Assembly (NCBI GenBank): GCA_030789695.1
Contig: CM061142.1
Coordinates: 353,871,486-353,935,485 of the forward strand
DNA from: Scilla litardierei
Taxonomy: Eukaryota > Streptophyta > Magnoliopsida > Asparagales > Asparagaceae
Length of the DNA: 64,000 nt
Direction: 5' to 3'
In this document: positions 49,074-60,600 of the stretch, piece after piece
How the letters are laid out: the number at the start of each line of letters is the position of its first letter
Numbering within the stretch: the stretch's first letter is position 1
Position numbers and translations under genes: made by a program
Notes under the pieces: model-generated
The model's input: the letters and a program-made list of their open reading frames with translations, nothing else
The model's database searches: none
Told to the model about the DNA's origin: nothing

Positions 49074-50310
49074 TGGGATACTGTGGATGGAAGACACCAC
49101 TAGAAGGGGGATTGAATAGTGTTGTGAGTAAAGTAATAATATTCTTCGAGAAAATTTAGAACCCTTCTATTCATTGCCTAAGTCTCCAAGGATAGTTACC
49201 TCCCTTGGTACTTAATCAACACAATTATATGAGCTTGTATAAAATAAAAGAGATGATAACAGTGGAATAAAAGATTACAAGAAATAATAAAAAGATAAGA
49301 GAGCGAAATAGAGTCACATCACAAACACCATGATTGTACCCTTGTTCGGCCCAACCTTGGCCTACTTCCAGCAACCAATCCACTAGCTCTCAATCTCTAG
49401 AGCAACCTTGCCTCAACTCAACAAGGAAGACTTATACAAATACCTAGCTCCGCTTGCTAGGAATTTCCGATCTCCTAGTTAACAACACAACTACGAATTT
49501 CCAATTACAATGCAACACTTCTCTTGCACACGGGAATACACTTTCTAAGCCTTCTTCAAAGGCCTTAGAAAACTTGTGTAAATGAGTGAAATAACCTTGA
49601 TTCCTATAGCCAATATATATGAAGTTTTAAATAATGTGGCTATATAGAAATCGAATCTTTTGATCAAAATAAAATGATTGAAATAAGCACAAAAGTATCA
49701 GAAGAATATCTTGAAAATTGAATCTATAAAATAAAAGCATTTGATTTTTAGAGATCAAGAATCAACATGATTTATAATGGATATAAATTGATATATAAAA
49801 GATCTGAAATCATCTGTAATTATAAAGGTGAAATTCAGTTCAAAATCAGCTCAAAAAGCCTTCTCCAACAGCTAGTAACTGGAGTTTGACCGAGATAATC
49901 GGCTATCCATCTTGATAGTCGGCTATATTTTTCAACATAGTCGGCTATTCCAAGTGCTAGTCGACTACCGTGTAAAATAGAGAGTTCTAGGTAAAATCTT
50001 AGGACAGTAGTCCGGTATCTGTTTCAGATAGTCGGTTATTTTAGGATACCTTAGTTTATCTACTAGAAAATACTTTGAAAATAATTTATAAAAATTATAT
50101 ACTATTATAACATATATAAATCCATTTTAAAACTATTTTTAAAGTAATTTTGTGAGTGTGTAGTGTCTTCATATTGGCTTTATCACTCTAATATATTAAC
50201 TTAAACACTTCTCTATCTCTTTGATCTTGTACTCTTGACTTGGGCCATCTAATATTGATCTTGAGTCCTTGGTTGAGCCTTCATTTGTTCCATCCCTTGG
50301 CTTTAAGATT
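49074..50310 (-). repeat. Element G1: 5' LTR, truncated
   Basis: On the minus strand it ends CAGTATCCCA next to the primer site. It matches G2 along most of its length, with tandem-like motifs (A/G)TAGTCGGCTAT at 49900-50040. It stops at TTAAGATT (50303-50310), where G2 would continue about 190 bp further to the LTR start, so the first part of its U3 is missing. Confidence 0.75.
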
Positions 50311-51983
50311 TGTGGGATCTTGTAGATGGCAGACAACATTAGAAGTTGGGTTTGAATTGGGCTGTCAACAAAATAGTAAAATTCTTCGATATATAAAACT
50401 ATTCTCTTATGTTGCCTAAGTCTCCAAGTAGAGTAACCTAGCTTTGTACTTAATCAACTCAATATACAAACTTGTAATGATAATACAAAAGAGATAACAA
50501 CAGAATAAAAAGATTATAAGAAAGTATAAAAATATGAGAGAGAGAGAAAATCAGAACACAACACAAACACAACGATTTTTTACATTGGTTCATCCAAACC
50601 TTGTCCTACGTCCAGCAACCAATCCACTAGCTCTCAACCGAGAGTAACCTTGCCTCAACACAACAAAGAGGACTTCGTACAACCACCTACCTCCACTTGC
50701 TAGGAATTTCTAACACCTAATTATAACCCAACTACAATTTTCCAATACAACACATCACCTTCCCTTCACGTGGGAATTACAACTTCCAAGTATCCTTCAA
50801 AGCCTTTACAAAATATGAAAATGAAAGTACAAGATTCATATAGCCAATATGTATATGTGTGAATATTGTGGCTAAAAGAAATTAAAAATCCTTTTGATCA
50901 AATTAGAAGATATAAGTAAGCACAAAATTGATTATAAGAAAAAACTTGAAATTGAATCTAAACATAATTGCACTTGGGCCTTAAAGATCAATAATCAAGA
51001 CTTGATATTAGAAAGAATATAAGTAAAGAACACAAAGATAAAAAAATTTAAAATTTGATGTTTGAATCTAAAAAATAAAAGATATAATCTTTGGAGATCA
51101 AATCAAGTTTGAGTAAGGCTAAGAAGATATAAAATCAATAAAGAATTTTCAGCACAAGAAAAAATTAGAACAAGGCCAAGAAGATTATTGAAGAACTAGA
51201 GATCTTTGAGAACTTATGAGCAAATAAAATGCTTTTTAATGATATGAATTGATATGTAAACACCTCTGAAGGCATAGCTATTTATTGAGCAAAGAATAGC
51301 ACAAAATCAGCTCAAAAAAGTCTCCTCTAATGGCTAGTTAACGGCTAGCAAAATTTGAAATCGAGTGTCCAAAAATGCTAAAAGTTGACCCAGATAGTCG
51401 GCTATTTTGGTTGATAGTTGGCTATCTACCTATATATTTGTATATTCAAATAATAATCGACTACTCCAAAAACCCGATAGTTCTGGGTAAATTTCTTCTG
51501 AAAGTAATCAGTTATCTGTTTCAGATAAGCAGCTATTTCTGATACTGAAATTTTTCTAGTAGAAAATACTTTGGAAATATTTTATAAAAATTATATTAAA
51601 ATATTATATAGTTAAACACATGTAAAAATTATTCTTCAAGAATTTTTGTATGTGTGAGATGAATCTACATTGGCTTTAACATTTAGACTTTAACTTACAC
51701 AAACACACATCTCTAGCTCTTGATCTTATTTCTTTGACTTGAGCCATCATAGTCTTGGTCTTGAGTCCGTGGTTGAGCCATCAGTTGCTTCATTCATTGG
51801 CTCTAAGATAGACTACCCGAGCATGGCTCCAACTCCTTTATTTTAGCTTTTTCATTTCATTTGATCTTCATGGCTTCAGATTGCTTTATCAATTCCTATA
51901 CGCACTTGAAATAGATATGTTAGTACCCATATCACTTGTGTACATAATCAAAATCCACTGGGGTGCGTCTCAGTATCCCTACA
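50311..51983 (-). repeat. Element G2: 3' LTR, directly joined to G1
   Basis: 1.67 kb on the minus strand from TGTAGGGATACTGAG (51983) to AAGATCCCACA (50311). A polypurine tract (rc of 51984-52001: CATCAAAAAGGGAGAGAG) precedes it, typical of SIRE elements. Same orientation as G1 with no spacer between them. Confidence 0.78.
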
Positions 51984-52472
51984 CTCTCTCCCTTTTTGAT
52001 GATGACAACAAATGATATAAAATTAAATATAATATGATAATTGAACCATTACTTACGCTCCCTATGCAAAGATGCATGATTGCTATGGCGAATTTACTCT
52101 CCGTGCATCAAGGCTGGTTAGCAATAAACAGAAATACATGTGATTCATATTATATTTCGTCTTTCAAGTGGTTGATAAAACAACGATTGCAAGCAATTTT
52201 CAATATGAATTAACTAACTCATTTTATATGCATTGTATTTTTATTCCCCTTTGTCACATCAAAAAGTGTGTCATGAAATATGATCCAAGTGTAAGAGTAA
52301 TATATTCTTGACATCAAGTGTTAATAATGATATCAAGTGTAAAAAAGATATCTATGTCACCAAGTGTAAATGACACTGACTTGTCTCAAAAGATGTGAGC
52401 GCTATTCCTAAGTGTAGGAGATCGAACAAGTAATAATCCTGGTAAGTCCTGATATCATACCCACGAGACGAC
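51984..52472 (-). mobile_element. Element G2: 3' untranslated internal remnant
   Basis: Non-coding. On the minus strand it contains CATCTTTGCATAGGGAGCG and TTGTTGTCATCATC before the polypurine tract, as expected for the 3' region of a SIRE element. It contains about five irregular copies of CAAGTGTAA (52290-52420) and an inverted repeat GGTAAGTC/GACTTACC (52441-52477). Confidence 0.6.
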
Positions 52473-54097
52473 TTACCTGCAAAATAATGAATTTCAATTT
52501 TTAAAGAATACGAAATGATAAGAAACGACCACCTTTCGAAGGCGATATAGTGGAGTAAAAGGTTTAAAAAGAAACTAAAAAGTAATCCTACGATAACTAC
52601 GGGGAAGTCGATAATAGGGTAACAATGTGGAGAGGATTTGTTGGTTGTGGTTTTATTAGGGTGTTTGCGATCAATGATTATTAATATCTTTTATATAACT
52701 AAACGTTTCATCCGGCTAGGGTATGAGAACATCGGAAAGTATGGGGATAAAGCGTATAAAATAGTGCCAAAGAGTAATCACATTATTATCGATTTCATGA
52801 AGAAAATATGCACAAGTGCCCTCTCGGGTCACGATACATCATCTCAGATCACATCATGAATAAGTTTTACTCAGATCATATTCGATCCAAGCATGTCCAT
52901 GACTCCATATAACATACCCAACAAAGTATACATAGAAATGTACAAAATACATTATTTTCACGTGAATATAGGGCGAAAAGATATTAAATCAAAGATTACA
53001 AAGCTCTTACTACATCACAACCAACACATATGGAGATTAACCATGCTGGAGAGAAAAGAAACCATATTGATAGAGAAATATGTGTTCAAATACTCAAAAT
53101 ATGTGTAAAATACATCAAATACGAAAGAAAAGATAGGGAAAATATCACCAAATTCCTCTAATTGGAACCCAAATCTCCTTCAATAATAGCTCCTAACCTT
53201 TGTCTCCAGGGCCTCCAAATGTCACGTACCAATACGTGAAAAAATCACGAAAATACACCCAGAATACAGCCAAACTCCTAGAAAATACGTATATATGTGC
53301 ATTGCAGGTTTTAGAGGTGTTAGCGGGGTTTTAGAGGCGTTAGCGGGTCTAAACCCTCTCCAATTATCGCTCAAACCCAAACCCAAATTGGCACAATCGA
53401 GGACCGCTAGATTGAGGCGGATCGTCTGTGGGCTCGACACGTGGCTTGGCGGATCACGGATCCCCGCTACGAATCCAAACCTAATTCGACTTCGTTGTTG
53501 GATGTTGCCACATGGCCTGTAGAATATGCCTCCGCCTGCTTCGCATCTCGCCCAGCTCCGCTTCGTTTGCGACGGTTGGATTCGAGGGCGGGAAGTAACC
53601 AATCTTCGCCACGTGGCATCGGGCGCCCTCTGCTTCACATGATTCGAATTCGATGGGGACTCGATGCGGGCCGTTGGATATTCATCCAATGGTTCTGGTT
53701 CCGTCGCATCGCACTTTGATCTAACCGTAAGATGATAGGCGGGACGTGCCCCATTGATGTCGCATGTCCCAGCCTGGAGTGGGATACGTACGGTGGCTAC
53801 ATATTTCGTATTTAGGCCGTATTTCTCCATTTAAATAGTATTCTACATTTAAAAATTCATAGAAATTAGCACAGATCAGAAAAATAGTCGTTGGAATCGT
53901 GAGACAGAGATCTACACATGAAAAATACTTAAAAGTTCAGAATACTCAGTATAATGCTATTTTGTGCATAAAATAAGAGTATGCTCTAATAAATAATAAT
54001 AATATAAATATGGTTGTATTAGAGACCAAATACACATCTAATACAAACAAAATAATGCTCAATGAGGTGTTAAATTTGCAATATTTAACCCAAATCA
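52473..54097 (-). repeat. LTR F2 (probably solo) with a GC-rich insert
   Basis: Second copy of the F family, collinear with F1 apart from a ~510-bp GC-rich block at 53305-53815 located where F1 has its TATA box. Both flanks (52290-52470 and 54098 onward) contain CAAGTGT-type sequence, so F2 probably sits in the 3' region of G2 as a solo LTR. I could not confirm a clean duplication. Confidence 0.5.
53305..53815. other. GC-rich foreign insert in F2 with promoter-like motifs
   Basis: Much more GC-rich than its surroundings. It contains GCCACGTGGC (53608-53617) and ACACGTGGC (53437-53445), three copies of CGTTGGAT/GGTTGGAT (about 53497, 53570, 53672), and a direct repeat GTTAGCGGG near its left end. 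It is bordered by imperfect inverted repeats AAATACGTATATATGTG (53283) and CTACATATTTCGTATTT (53797). A 202-codon minus-strand open frame (53830-53222) spans it, but the predicted protein is unrecognisable. Capture of a host promoter or gene fragment is inference. Confidence 0.5.
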
Positions 54098-54639
54098 GAC
54101 ACCACCAAGTGTGAAATAAATTGGCATATGGAGAGAATGGCATGCATACTAAATTAAGAGATATGAATGCAAACATAATTTATTCAATGAATTCAAACAT
54201 AATTAATAGTATGTTTCAATATCCCTTCATGCTTATTTTTCAATTTAGCATGAATTGAAGTATGAATCTCAAAGCATTATCCATTCAATATCTCAATCAT
54301 TCAAGGCATAAATAACATCCATAGCATTTGAATATTGCAAGCTAATATGGATACTGGTATATATGACATCCTTACATAACAAACCAAAAATTGTAAGGGT
54401 GCTACTACAAAACCACTACATCAAAAAGCATGAGTTTACTTACTCCTCCTACACTAATGCAATACTCTCATGGAGGTGTTACTCTCCCGGCATTATTGCT
54501 AGTAAGAAACAAGTAACAATTAAGATTAGAATGCATACATCTCAGCAATCAAATGAATATGTCAAATTAAATGCAACAAATATAATCTAATAAGCATATT
54601 CAATTCCAACATGCAATACCTAACATAAAGCATACTTAT
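54098..54639. other. Non-coding AT-rich remnant between F2 and H
   Basis: No gene or clear repeat edge. The minus strand contains TAGTGTAGGAGGAGTAAGT, which resembles the 3' untranslated part of SIRE-like elements. It is probably the continuation of G2 beyond F2. Confidence 0.4.
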
Positions 54640-55585
54640 TGTTACGACCTAAAGATCGTAGGAGCCCGACTCCCGCCCGGATCCGTTAACATACCCCATC
54701 AACTCACCTTTACACAAAAGGGCCGCCGCCCCGAAAATCCGGGGCATCATGGAGACAGGCGCGCCTTGCAGCGCTCCCCGAACCGGCCGGGGCGGACCAC
54801 CGCAGCCGGCCGAGGCGGACCACCGCAGCCGGCCGACTCTTAGTCTGACGCTAACGACAAACAACCTAAGGATAAGGACACCTAACACATACGTCACCCG
54901 ACCATCCGACAAAGCACCCCCTGACGGAAGAGCCGCCTGACATAGCGCTTTCGCTTTCGGCTCTGACATCCCGACAAAAGCACCTCTTGGCCGTTGCGCC
55001 GCCTGACAGAGGCAGGTCAGAAACTCCTGTTCCCGATGTCCTTGTCCGAAGCTTCCGCTGACAACCGAGCCAGCTCAGCGTGCCAAGTCATCATCCGTCA
55101 GGTATAAATACCCCCCCTCCTATTACGAAAAGGGGGTTGCTGCAGAATTCTCTCTCATTCAACTATTCACACACGAGTGCAAAGGTCTTCCATATCTTTG
55201 TTCTCCCACCTATAGCTCGCCACGCGCGGTCGACACACCGTTAGTCCGACCGGCGTGACCAGCCCCCCATTTTAAGCCCTATCACTGACTTAGGCATCGG
55301 AGGGGCTAAGGGTTGAACCCCCAACCAAGCCCTTCTGACGAGTTGTTCGTGTTGCAGGAGAGCTCGCCTATCAACACCAGTCGGCGTCACCCCCCTGCCG
55401 TTCAACCTTGTCCAGCCGCATCCGACGAGATTCAGCCCCGCGACCGTCACTGGCGTCGAGATCGACTTCTTCACCCCACTAATCGCTTGTCAAATAGCCT
55501 ACCTAAACCCCCTTCTCCACATAACCACCGTGCCCTTGGTTCCCATTAATACAAATTCATTGTACGCGAGTTCCACCTCGTAACA
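54640..55585 (+). repeat. Element H: 5' LTR
   Basis: 946 bp with inverted ends TGTTACGA and TCGTAACA. Contains a ~23-bp direct duplication with GGCGGACCACCGCAGCC (54790-54836), a TATA box at 55103 and C/T-rich R/U5 sequence. The left flank CTTAT (54635-54639) is the expected target duplication. Confidence 0.88.
55103..55110 (+). promoter_or_regulatory. TATA box of H 5' LTR
   Basis: TATAAATA in GGTATAAATACCCCCC, about 480 bp from the LTR end. Transcription would start about 30 bp downstream, near CCTATTACG. Confidence 0.75.
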
Positions 55586-55586
55586 A

Positions 55587-55604
55587 TTGGCGCCGTCTGT
55601 GGGA
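55587..55604 (+). other. Primer-binding site of H
   Basis: TTGGCGCCGTCTGTGGGA begins one base after the LTR. This sequence is the standard one at this place in many plant Tat-type gypsy elements. Confidence 0.85.
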
Positions 55605-55620
55605 ACGAAGGGTCACACCC

Positions 55621-57606
55621 ATGTTAGATTCCATACCGATCTCGCGGAACCCGGACCACGGCAAAGATCCCGTGGGACAGGAACCGCTCTCCCTACAAAT
55701 CACCCCGGCGTCCGACCCCCTTCTGGGGATGGGCTCCGAGATCGAACACACTTCAGTCCCCGCCGTACTGAAGAGCTTCGAGGCCGTTGCTCAGGCCAGG
55801 GGAGGCTGTCAGACGGCTGGAACGGAACCTCCGCCCGGCCCCTCAGAGCCCCTGAACGTGAGGCGAAACCTCCACCCTCAGTTCGAGGAGGAGGGGGAGC
55901 ATAGGGGGCTCGCTGAGGAGATCGCGGCCCAGCAAAGGCTCCTGGAAGAGGAGGTAGAAGTCGCGCAGCGGTGGAGGCACCTGGGGGAGGCGGCCGCCGC
56001 GCAGAGGCGTCTGGACGAGGCGGCCGAGACCACCCGGAAGGCTTACCTGGAAGAGGAGGCCGCCCGCCGCCAGATTCGCTTCATCATCGCGGAGCGCGAG
56101 AGGCTGAGGATGGAGAACAGGAGCAACCGAGAACTCCTGGACGAGGCGACAACGGCCCGGCGGCCTGGGAACGGGCGGGACCCGTTGCTGAACAGGTCCC
56201 CGCCTGGAGGGGGCGGCCCCCATCACCAACACCACCCCTCCGATACCCTGCGCGAGGAAGCCGTTTGTCGGCAACTACGCTTCCTCACCACCGAGCGTGA
56301 AAGACTCCTTCAGGAGAATCAAGAACGGATGGAGGCCCGAGGAGAGCTGGCCAGGAGGCGTGGGCGCTGGGAGGACCGTAGCCCGCAACCCGTCGAATCC
56401 TCGGCCCAAGGAAGGAGCCCCGCCTGGAGACCGTCGGGCTACTCCCCGGGGACGGAGGACCGTCGGCGGCCGAGGCGCGACCGAAGCCCGACCCCCGAGT
56501 GGCGGAGGGGGGATGCGCCGGATCGCCCGACCTACCCGGAGGAGGCCACGCCACTCGCCCGGTGGATCACTTCCGCCCCCAGGCCCGTAAGGTTCAAACC
56601 CCCTCACTTGGCCACATACAATGGGAGGGGCGACCCCCTCACGCACGTGCAACAATACCGGGGGGCGATGGAAGCCCAGGACGTGGATGAGGCGTTCCTT
56701 TGCCGACATTTCTCCCAAAGCCTGAGGGACACCGCGCTGGACTGGTACTTTGCCTTGCCCGCGAGGTCCGTAGGGAGCTTTGGCGAACTGTCCCATAAGT
56801 TCTGCCAAGAGTTCCGAGCCGGGCGAACAAAAAAGAAGCCCTTAGACTATCTCAGCACGATAGTCCAAAGGGAGGGGGAGGGAACGGGAAGATACCTCCG
56901 CCGCTTTCAGGAGGAGAGACGGGCGGTGGTGACATGCGGCGACGAGGTGCTTATGCTGGCCTTCAAGACGGGGCTGCGGACTCGGAGCCTCCACAAATCC
57001 CTACTCCGGGATCCACCGACCGACTATGAAGCGCTGGTAGCAATGGCGGAGAGGCACGCGTTGGCGGAGGAGACTTTGGGTGCAAAGGTTGTATTCCCCC
57101 AGGCGAAACCACCCGCAGATGGGCCCCGGCCGCACCCTCGGCCGAGGCAGGAGGAAAGGGGGCGAGGCCGCGATCAGATGGCCCTACCGCGGCGGGAGCC
57201 ACCCGAGCCCCGCCCGCTAGATCGCCTTGGCCCGGCTCGCGAGTTCGCTCCGGCACGGAGGCCCCCCGGAGTCATCCCAAGACCAGAAGACCCCCCGCCG
57301 GTGCATTACACGCGACTCAATGCCCCCATGATGGAGGTGCTGGCCGCGGCGACGAGGGCCGGGTTACTACCGGAGCCTCCCCGGGAGATGAGGACGGACC
57401 CGGCGAGGTGGGACCCCCGGAGATACTGCCGATATCACCGGGACCACGGTCACGACACCAACCGTTGTTACTCCCTTAAGAGAGAAATCGAGCGGCTGAT
57501 CCAAGCGGGTCACCTGGGGAACTTTGTCGCGGGAAGGCGGGTGGCGGCAGAAGAGAGAGCCCCCCCCGGAGGAAGGGGGACGGGAACCCCCGGCGAACCG
57601 CGATAA
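55621..57606 (+). CDS. gag: Gag protein of Tat-like element H
   Basis: 661-codon frame beginning 17 bp after the primer site. Residues ~85-260 are charged and coiled-coil-like, with an internally repeated segment (around EEAARRQIRFIIAERERL and EEAVCRQLRFLTTERERL). Residues ~322-490 form the retrotransposon gag (capsid) domain, with FKPPHLATYNGRGDPLTHV, TALDWYFALP and FKTGL. A Pro/Arg-rich linker is followed at ~602-620 by the modified zinc finger YCRYHRDHGHDTNRC, then LKREIERLIQAGHLGNFV, typical of Tat gags. It would package the RNA in virus-like particles in the cytoplasm. The frame ends 83 bp after the pol frame opens. Homology to the usual Gag stops at a run of eight C (57560-57567), beyond which the pol frame takes over. 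Confidence 0.9.
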   Translation: MLDSIPISRNPDHGKDPVGQEPLSLQITPASDPLLGMGSEIEHTSVPAVLKSFEAVAQARGGCQTAGTEPPPGPSEPLNVRRNLHPQFEEEGEHRGLAEEIAAQQRLLEEEVEVAQRWRHLGEAAAAQRRLDEAAETTRKAYLEEEAARRQIRFIIAERERLRMENRSNRELLDEATTARRPGNGRDPLLNRSPPGGGGPHHQHHPSDTLREEAVCRQLRFLTTERERLLQENQERMEARGELARRRGRWEDRSPQPVESSAQGRSPAWRPSGYSPGTEDRRRPRRDRSPTPEWRRGDAPDRPTYPEEATPLARWITSAPRPVRFKPPHLATYNGRGDPLTHVQQYRGAMEAQDVDEAFLCRHFSQSLRDTALDWYFALPARSVGSFGELSHKFCQEFRAGRTKKKPLDYLSTIVQREGEGTGRYLRRFQEERRAVVTCGDEVLMLAFKTGLRTRSLHKSLLRDPPTDYEALVAMAERHALAEETLGAKVVFPQAKPPADGPRPHPRPRQEERGRGRDQMALPRREPPEPRPLDRLGPAREFAPARRPPGVIPRPEDPPPVHYTRLNAPMMEVLAAATRAGLLPEPPREMRTDPARWDPRRYCRYHRDHGHDTNRCYSLKREIERLIQAGHLGNFVAGRRVAAEERAPPGGRGTGTPGEPR

Positions 57607-60600
57607 GGAGGAGCCACGCCCCCCAAGGGCGGTCATGCGTATTGAGATGATAACTGGAGGCCCTTCCTCGGCGGGGCGGGCGCCCGCCATCCTGGAGGCC
57701 GGGGCCCGACAGGTGATGACGGCAGCCGCCGGCCACCGACCGAAGCGAAGAAGGACACACCGACCCCCCATCACCTTTACCGAGGAAGACTGGCAGGAGA
57801 CGCGGAGCCAGAACAACGACGCTCTCGTCATCGAGGCTCGGGTCGGGGCGGTTGACGTCGGCCGGCTCCTGATTGACACCGAAAGCTCCTGCGACATCCT
57901 GTTCCTGTCAACAGTCGAAAGGATGGGGTGGGGGCGCGCAGACCTAGAGCCCTGCGTGGGCCCTGTGGCCAGCTTCACCGGCCATGAGATCCCTACCGAA
58001 GGAACGATCACCTTGCCCATGACACTGGGGGAGGAGCCGAGGATCGTCACCAAGGAAACGCTTTTCGTCATCGTCGACATCGCGTCGGTGTATAACGGAA
58101 TCATTGGACGCCCATATATGACGGCCATCGAGGCGCTCCCCAGCCTGCAACATCAGACGATGAAGTTCCGGACCCCGCGGGGGGTGGGACAGGTGCGGGG
58201 AGGTCGAGGGGTGCCCCAAGACCACAACCGTGTGCCGTCCCCGCCTGGGGGCCCCAGGCGGACACTGACGCCACTCGTCCCCGACGAAAGGGAGGACTTC
58301 TACGACCAGCGGCCGACCCCGGCCGAGGAAGTAGAGGAGGTCCCAATAACCTCGGACGAGGGGAGAGCCGTCTCCATCGGGACGAAACTCCCCTCCGCCT
58401 TGAGGGCGGCCCTCGTCACCCTGCTCCGGGAGAACGCGGACATATTCGCATGGTCACCAGCCGACATGCCCGGGGTGGACCCGGTGGTAATCTCCCACAG
58501 GTTGAATGCGGACCCAGAGGCCCGGCCTGTTCGACAGAAGAAGAGGAGTGCGGGGGGCGAAAAGAAGAGGGCAGCCGAGGAAGAAGTAGAGCGGCTCCTC
58601 GAAGCCAAGTTTGTTCGGCCGGTGGACTACCCCGACTGGCTCGCCAACGTCGTTCTAGTGAAGAAGCCCAGCGGGAAGTGGCGCATGTGCGTTGACTTCA
58701 CTGACCTCAACAAGGCTTGCCCGAAGGACAGCTTCCCTCTGCCCAGGATCGACCACTTGGTGGACCAGGCGTCCGGTTATGAGTTGTTGAGCTTTATGGA
58801 CGCCTTCTCGGGGTACAAACAAATACCGATGGCGGAGGAGGATGAGGAGAAGATGTCCTTCGTCATCGATAAAGGCACCTTCTGTTACACCAAGATGCCC
58901 TTTGGGCTGAAGAACGCCGGGGCGACTTATCAACGGATGGTTGACCGGATTTTCGGCCCTCAGGTAGGGCGAAATTTGGAGGTCTACATCGACGACATGC
59001 TGGTGAAGAGTGGAAGGGCCCTCGACCACCTCAACGACTTGCAGGAGACCTTCCAGAGGGTCCGCCGATACAACCTGAGACTAAACCCCGCGAAATGCAT
59101 CTTTGGCGTGCAATCGGGAAAATTCCTGGGCTTCATGATAACGAAGCGGGGGATCGAGGCGAACCCCGACAAGGTGACGGCCCTCACCGGTATGACGGAG
59201 CCCTGGACGATCCGGGACTTGCAGCGACTGAACGGCCAGATTGCTGCTCTGGGACGATTCCTGTCGAAATCGGCGGAGAAGTCGCTCCCCTTCTTCAGGG
59301 TCTTACGCACGGCCTTTGGCGAAGCTAAAGACAAGAGGAAGGTGATCCCGTGGGACGACGACTGCACGCAGGCGTTCGCGGAGCTGAAAGCATACCTACA
59401 AGGCCCACCGCTCCTCGCACGACCGGAGGAAGGTGAACCCCTGGGGTTGTACCTGGCGACCACCGAGGAGGCTGTTAGCTCCGTCCTAATCAAGGAGGAA
59501 GGAGGGGTGCAACGCCCTGTTTACTATGCCAGTCGGATCCTCCGGGATGCGGAGACTCGTTACAGCCCCATCGAAAAAGCCGCATACTGCCTAATCACCA
59601 CCGCTCGAAAGCTCCGACCCTATTTCCAGGCCCACCCCATAACCATCCACACCAGCATGCCCCTCGAAAAGAACCTGAAAAGACTGGAACGGTCAGGGAG
59701 GATGCTCAACTGGAGCGTCGAGCTCAGCGAGTTCGACATAACGTACAAAGCCCGGACGGCGATCAAGGGTCAGGCGCTGGCCGACTTCGTGGTGGAATGC
59801 ACCACGGAAATCCCGCCAGGAGACCAGATAGAGCAACCGTCGACGCCCACGTCCCCCCAGAGGATCGAGGCGGGCGAACCCTCAGCGCCCTCCCCAACGA
59901 CGGTAGGTGAATTATAGACCATCCACGTCGACGGCTCCGCGACGGGCTCCGGAACAGGAGCGGGAATCGTCATTCAGACTCCAGACGGATGTTCGTTGGA
60001 ATACGCCCTACACTTCGACTTCCCAGCCACCAACAATGTCGCGGAGTATGAAGCCGCGGTTAACGGGTTAAAGCTCGCCAGGGCGGTCGGGGCGACGAAC
60101 GTGTTGCTCCTGAGTGACTCCCGTCTCGTCATCCAACAGATCCTGGGGGGCTTCGAGGCTCGAGAGGAAACCATGAAGCGGTACCTGAATCGCATCCAGA
60201 TCGAACTCCGCAAGTTCAAGAAAGCGGACGTGCAACACCTGCCTCGCTCCAACAACCTCCGGGCAGATGCCCTGTCTAAGCTGGCTTCCTCCTCAGTGGC
60301 CAAGATCGGGAAGGCAATCTACGTCGAAAGCCTGTCGACACCCTCCATCAATGAAGGGGAACTGATGTGAACGGGCACGATGACGTCCTGGATGACCCCC
60401 ATTGTGAAGTATTTAGAGACAGGTGAGCTACCCGAGGAGCGGTTGCTGGCTAAGTAGGTGGAGAGACGGGCTCTGACGTTCGTGCTCCTCGACGGAGTGC
60501 TGTACCGCCGCCGCCGCGCCAATTTCGACGTCCTGCCCTACCTGAAGTGCTTGGGACCGGAACAGGCCGAGCAGGTCATCCGCGAGGTGCACGAAGGCTT

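Noticed and set aside
45719..54097. F1 and F2 as the two LTRs of one complete element
   Set aside because: They are too divergent by eye, the interval is filled by SIRE-like sequences in their own order, and F2's flanks look like one continuous SIRE 3' region. Two separate old insertions, F2 probably solo, fit better, though this is not proven.
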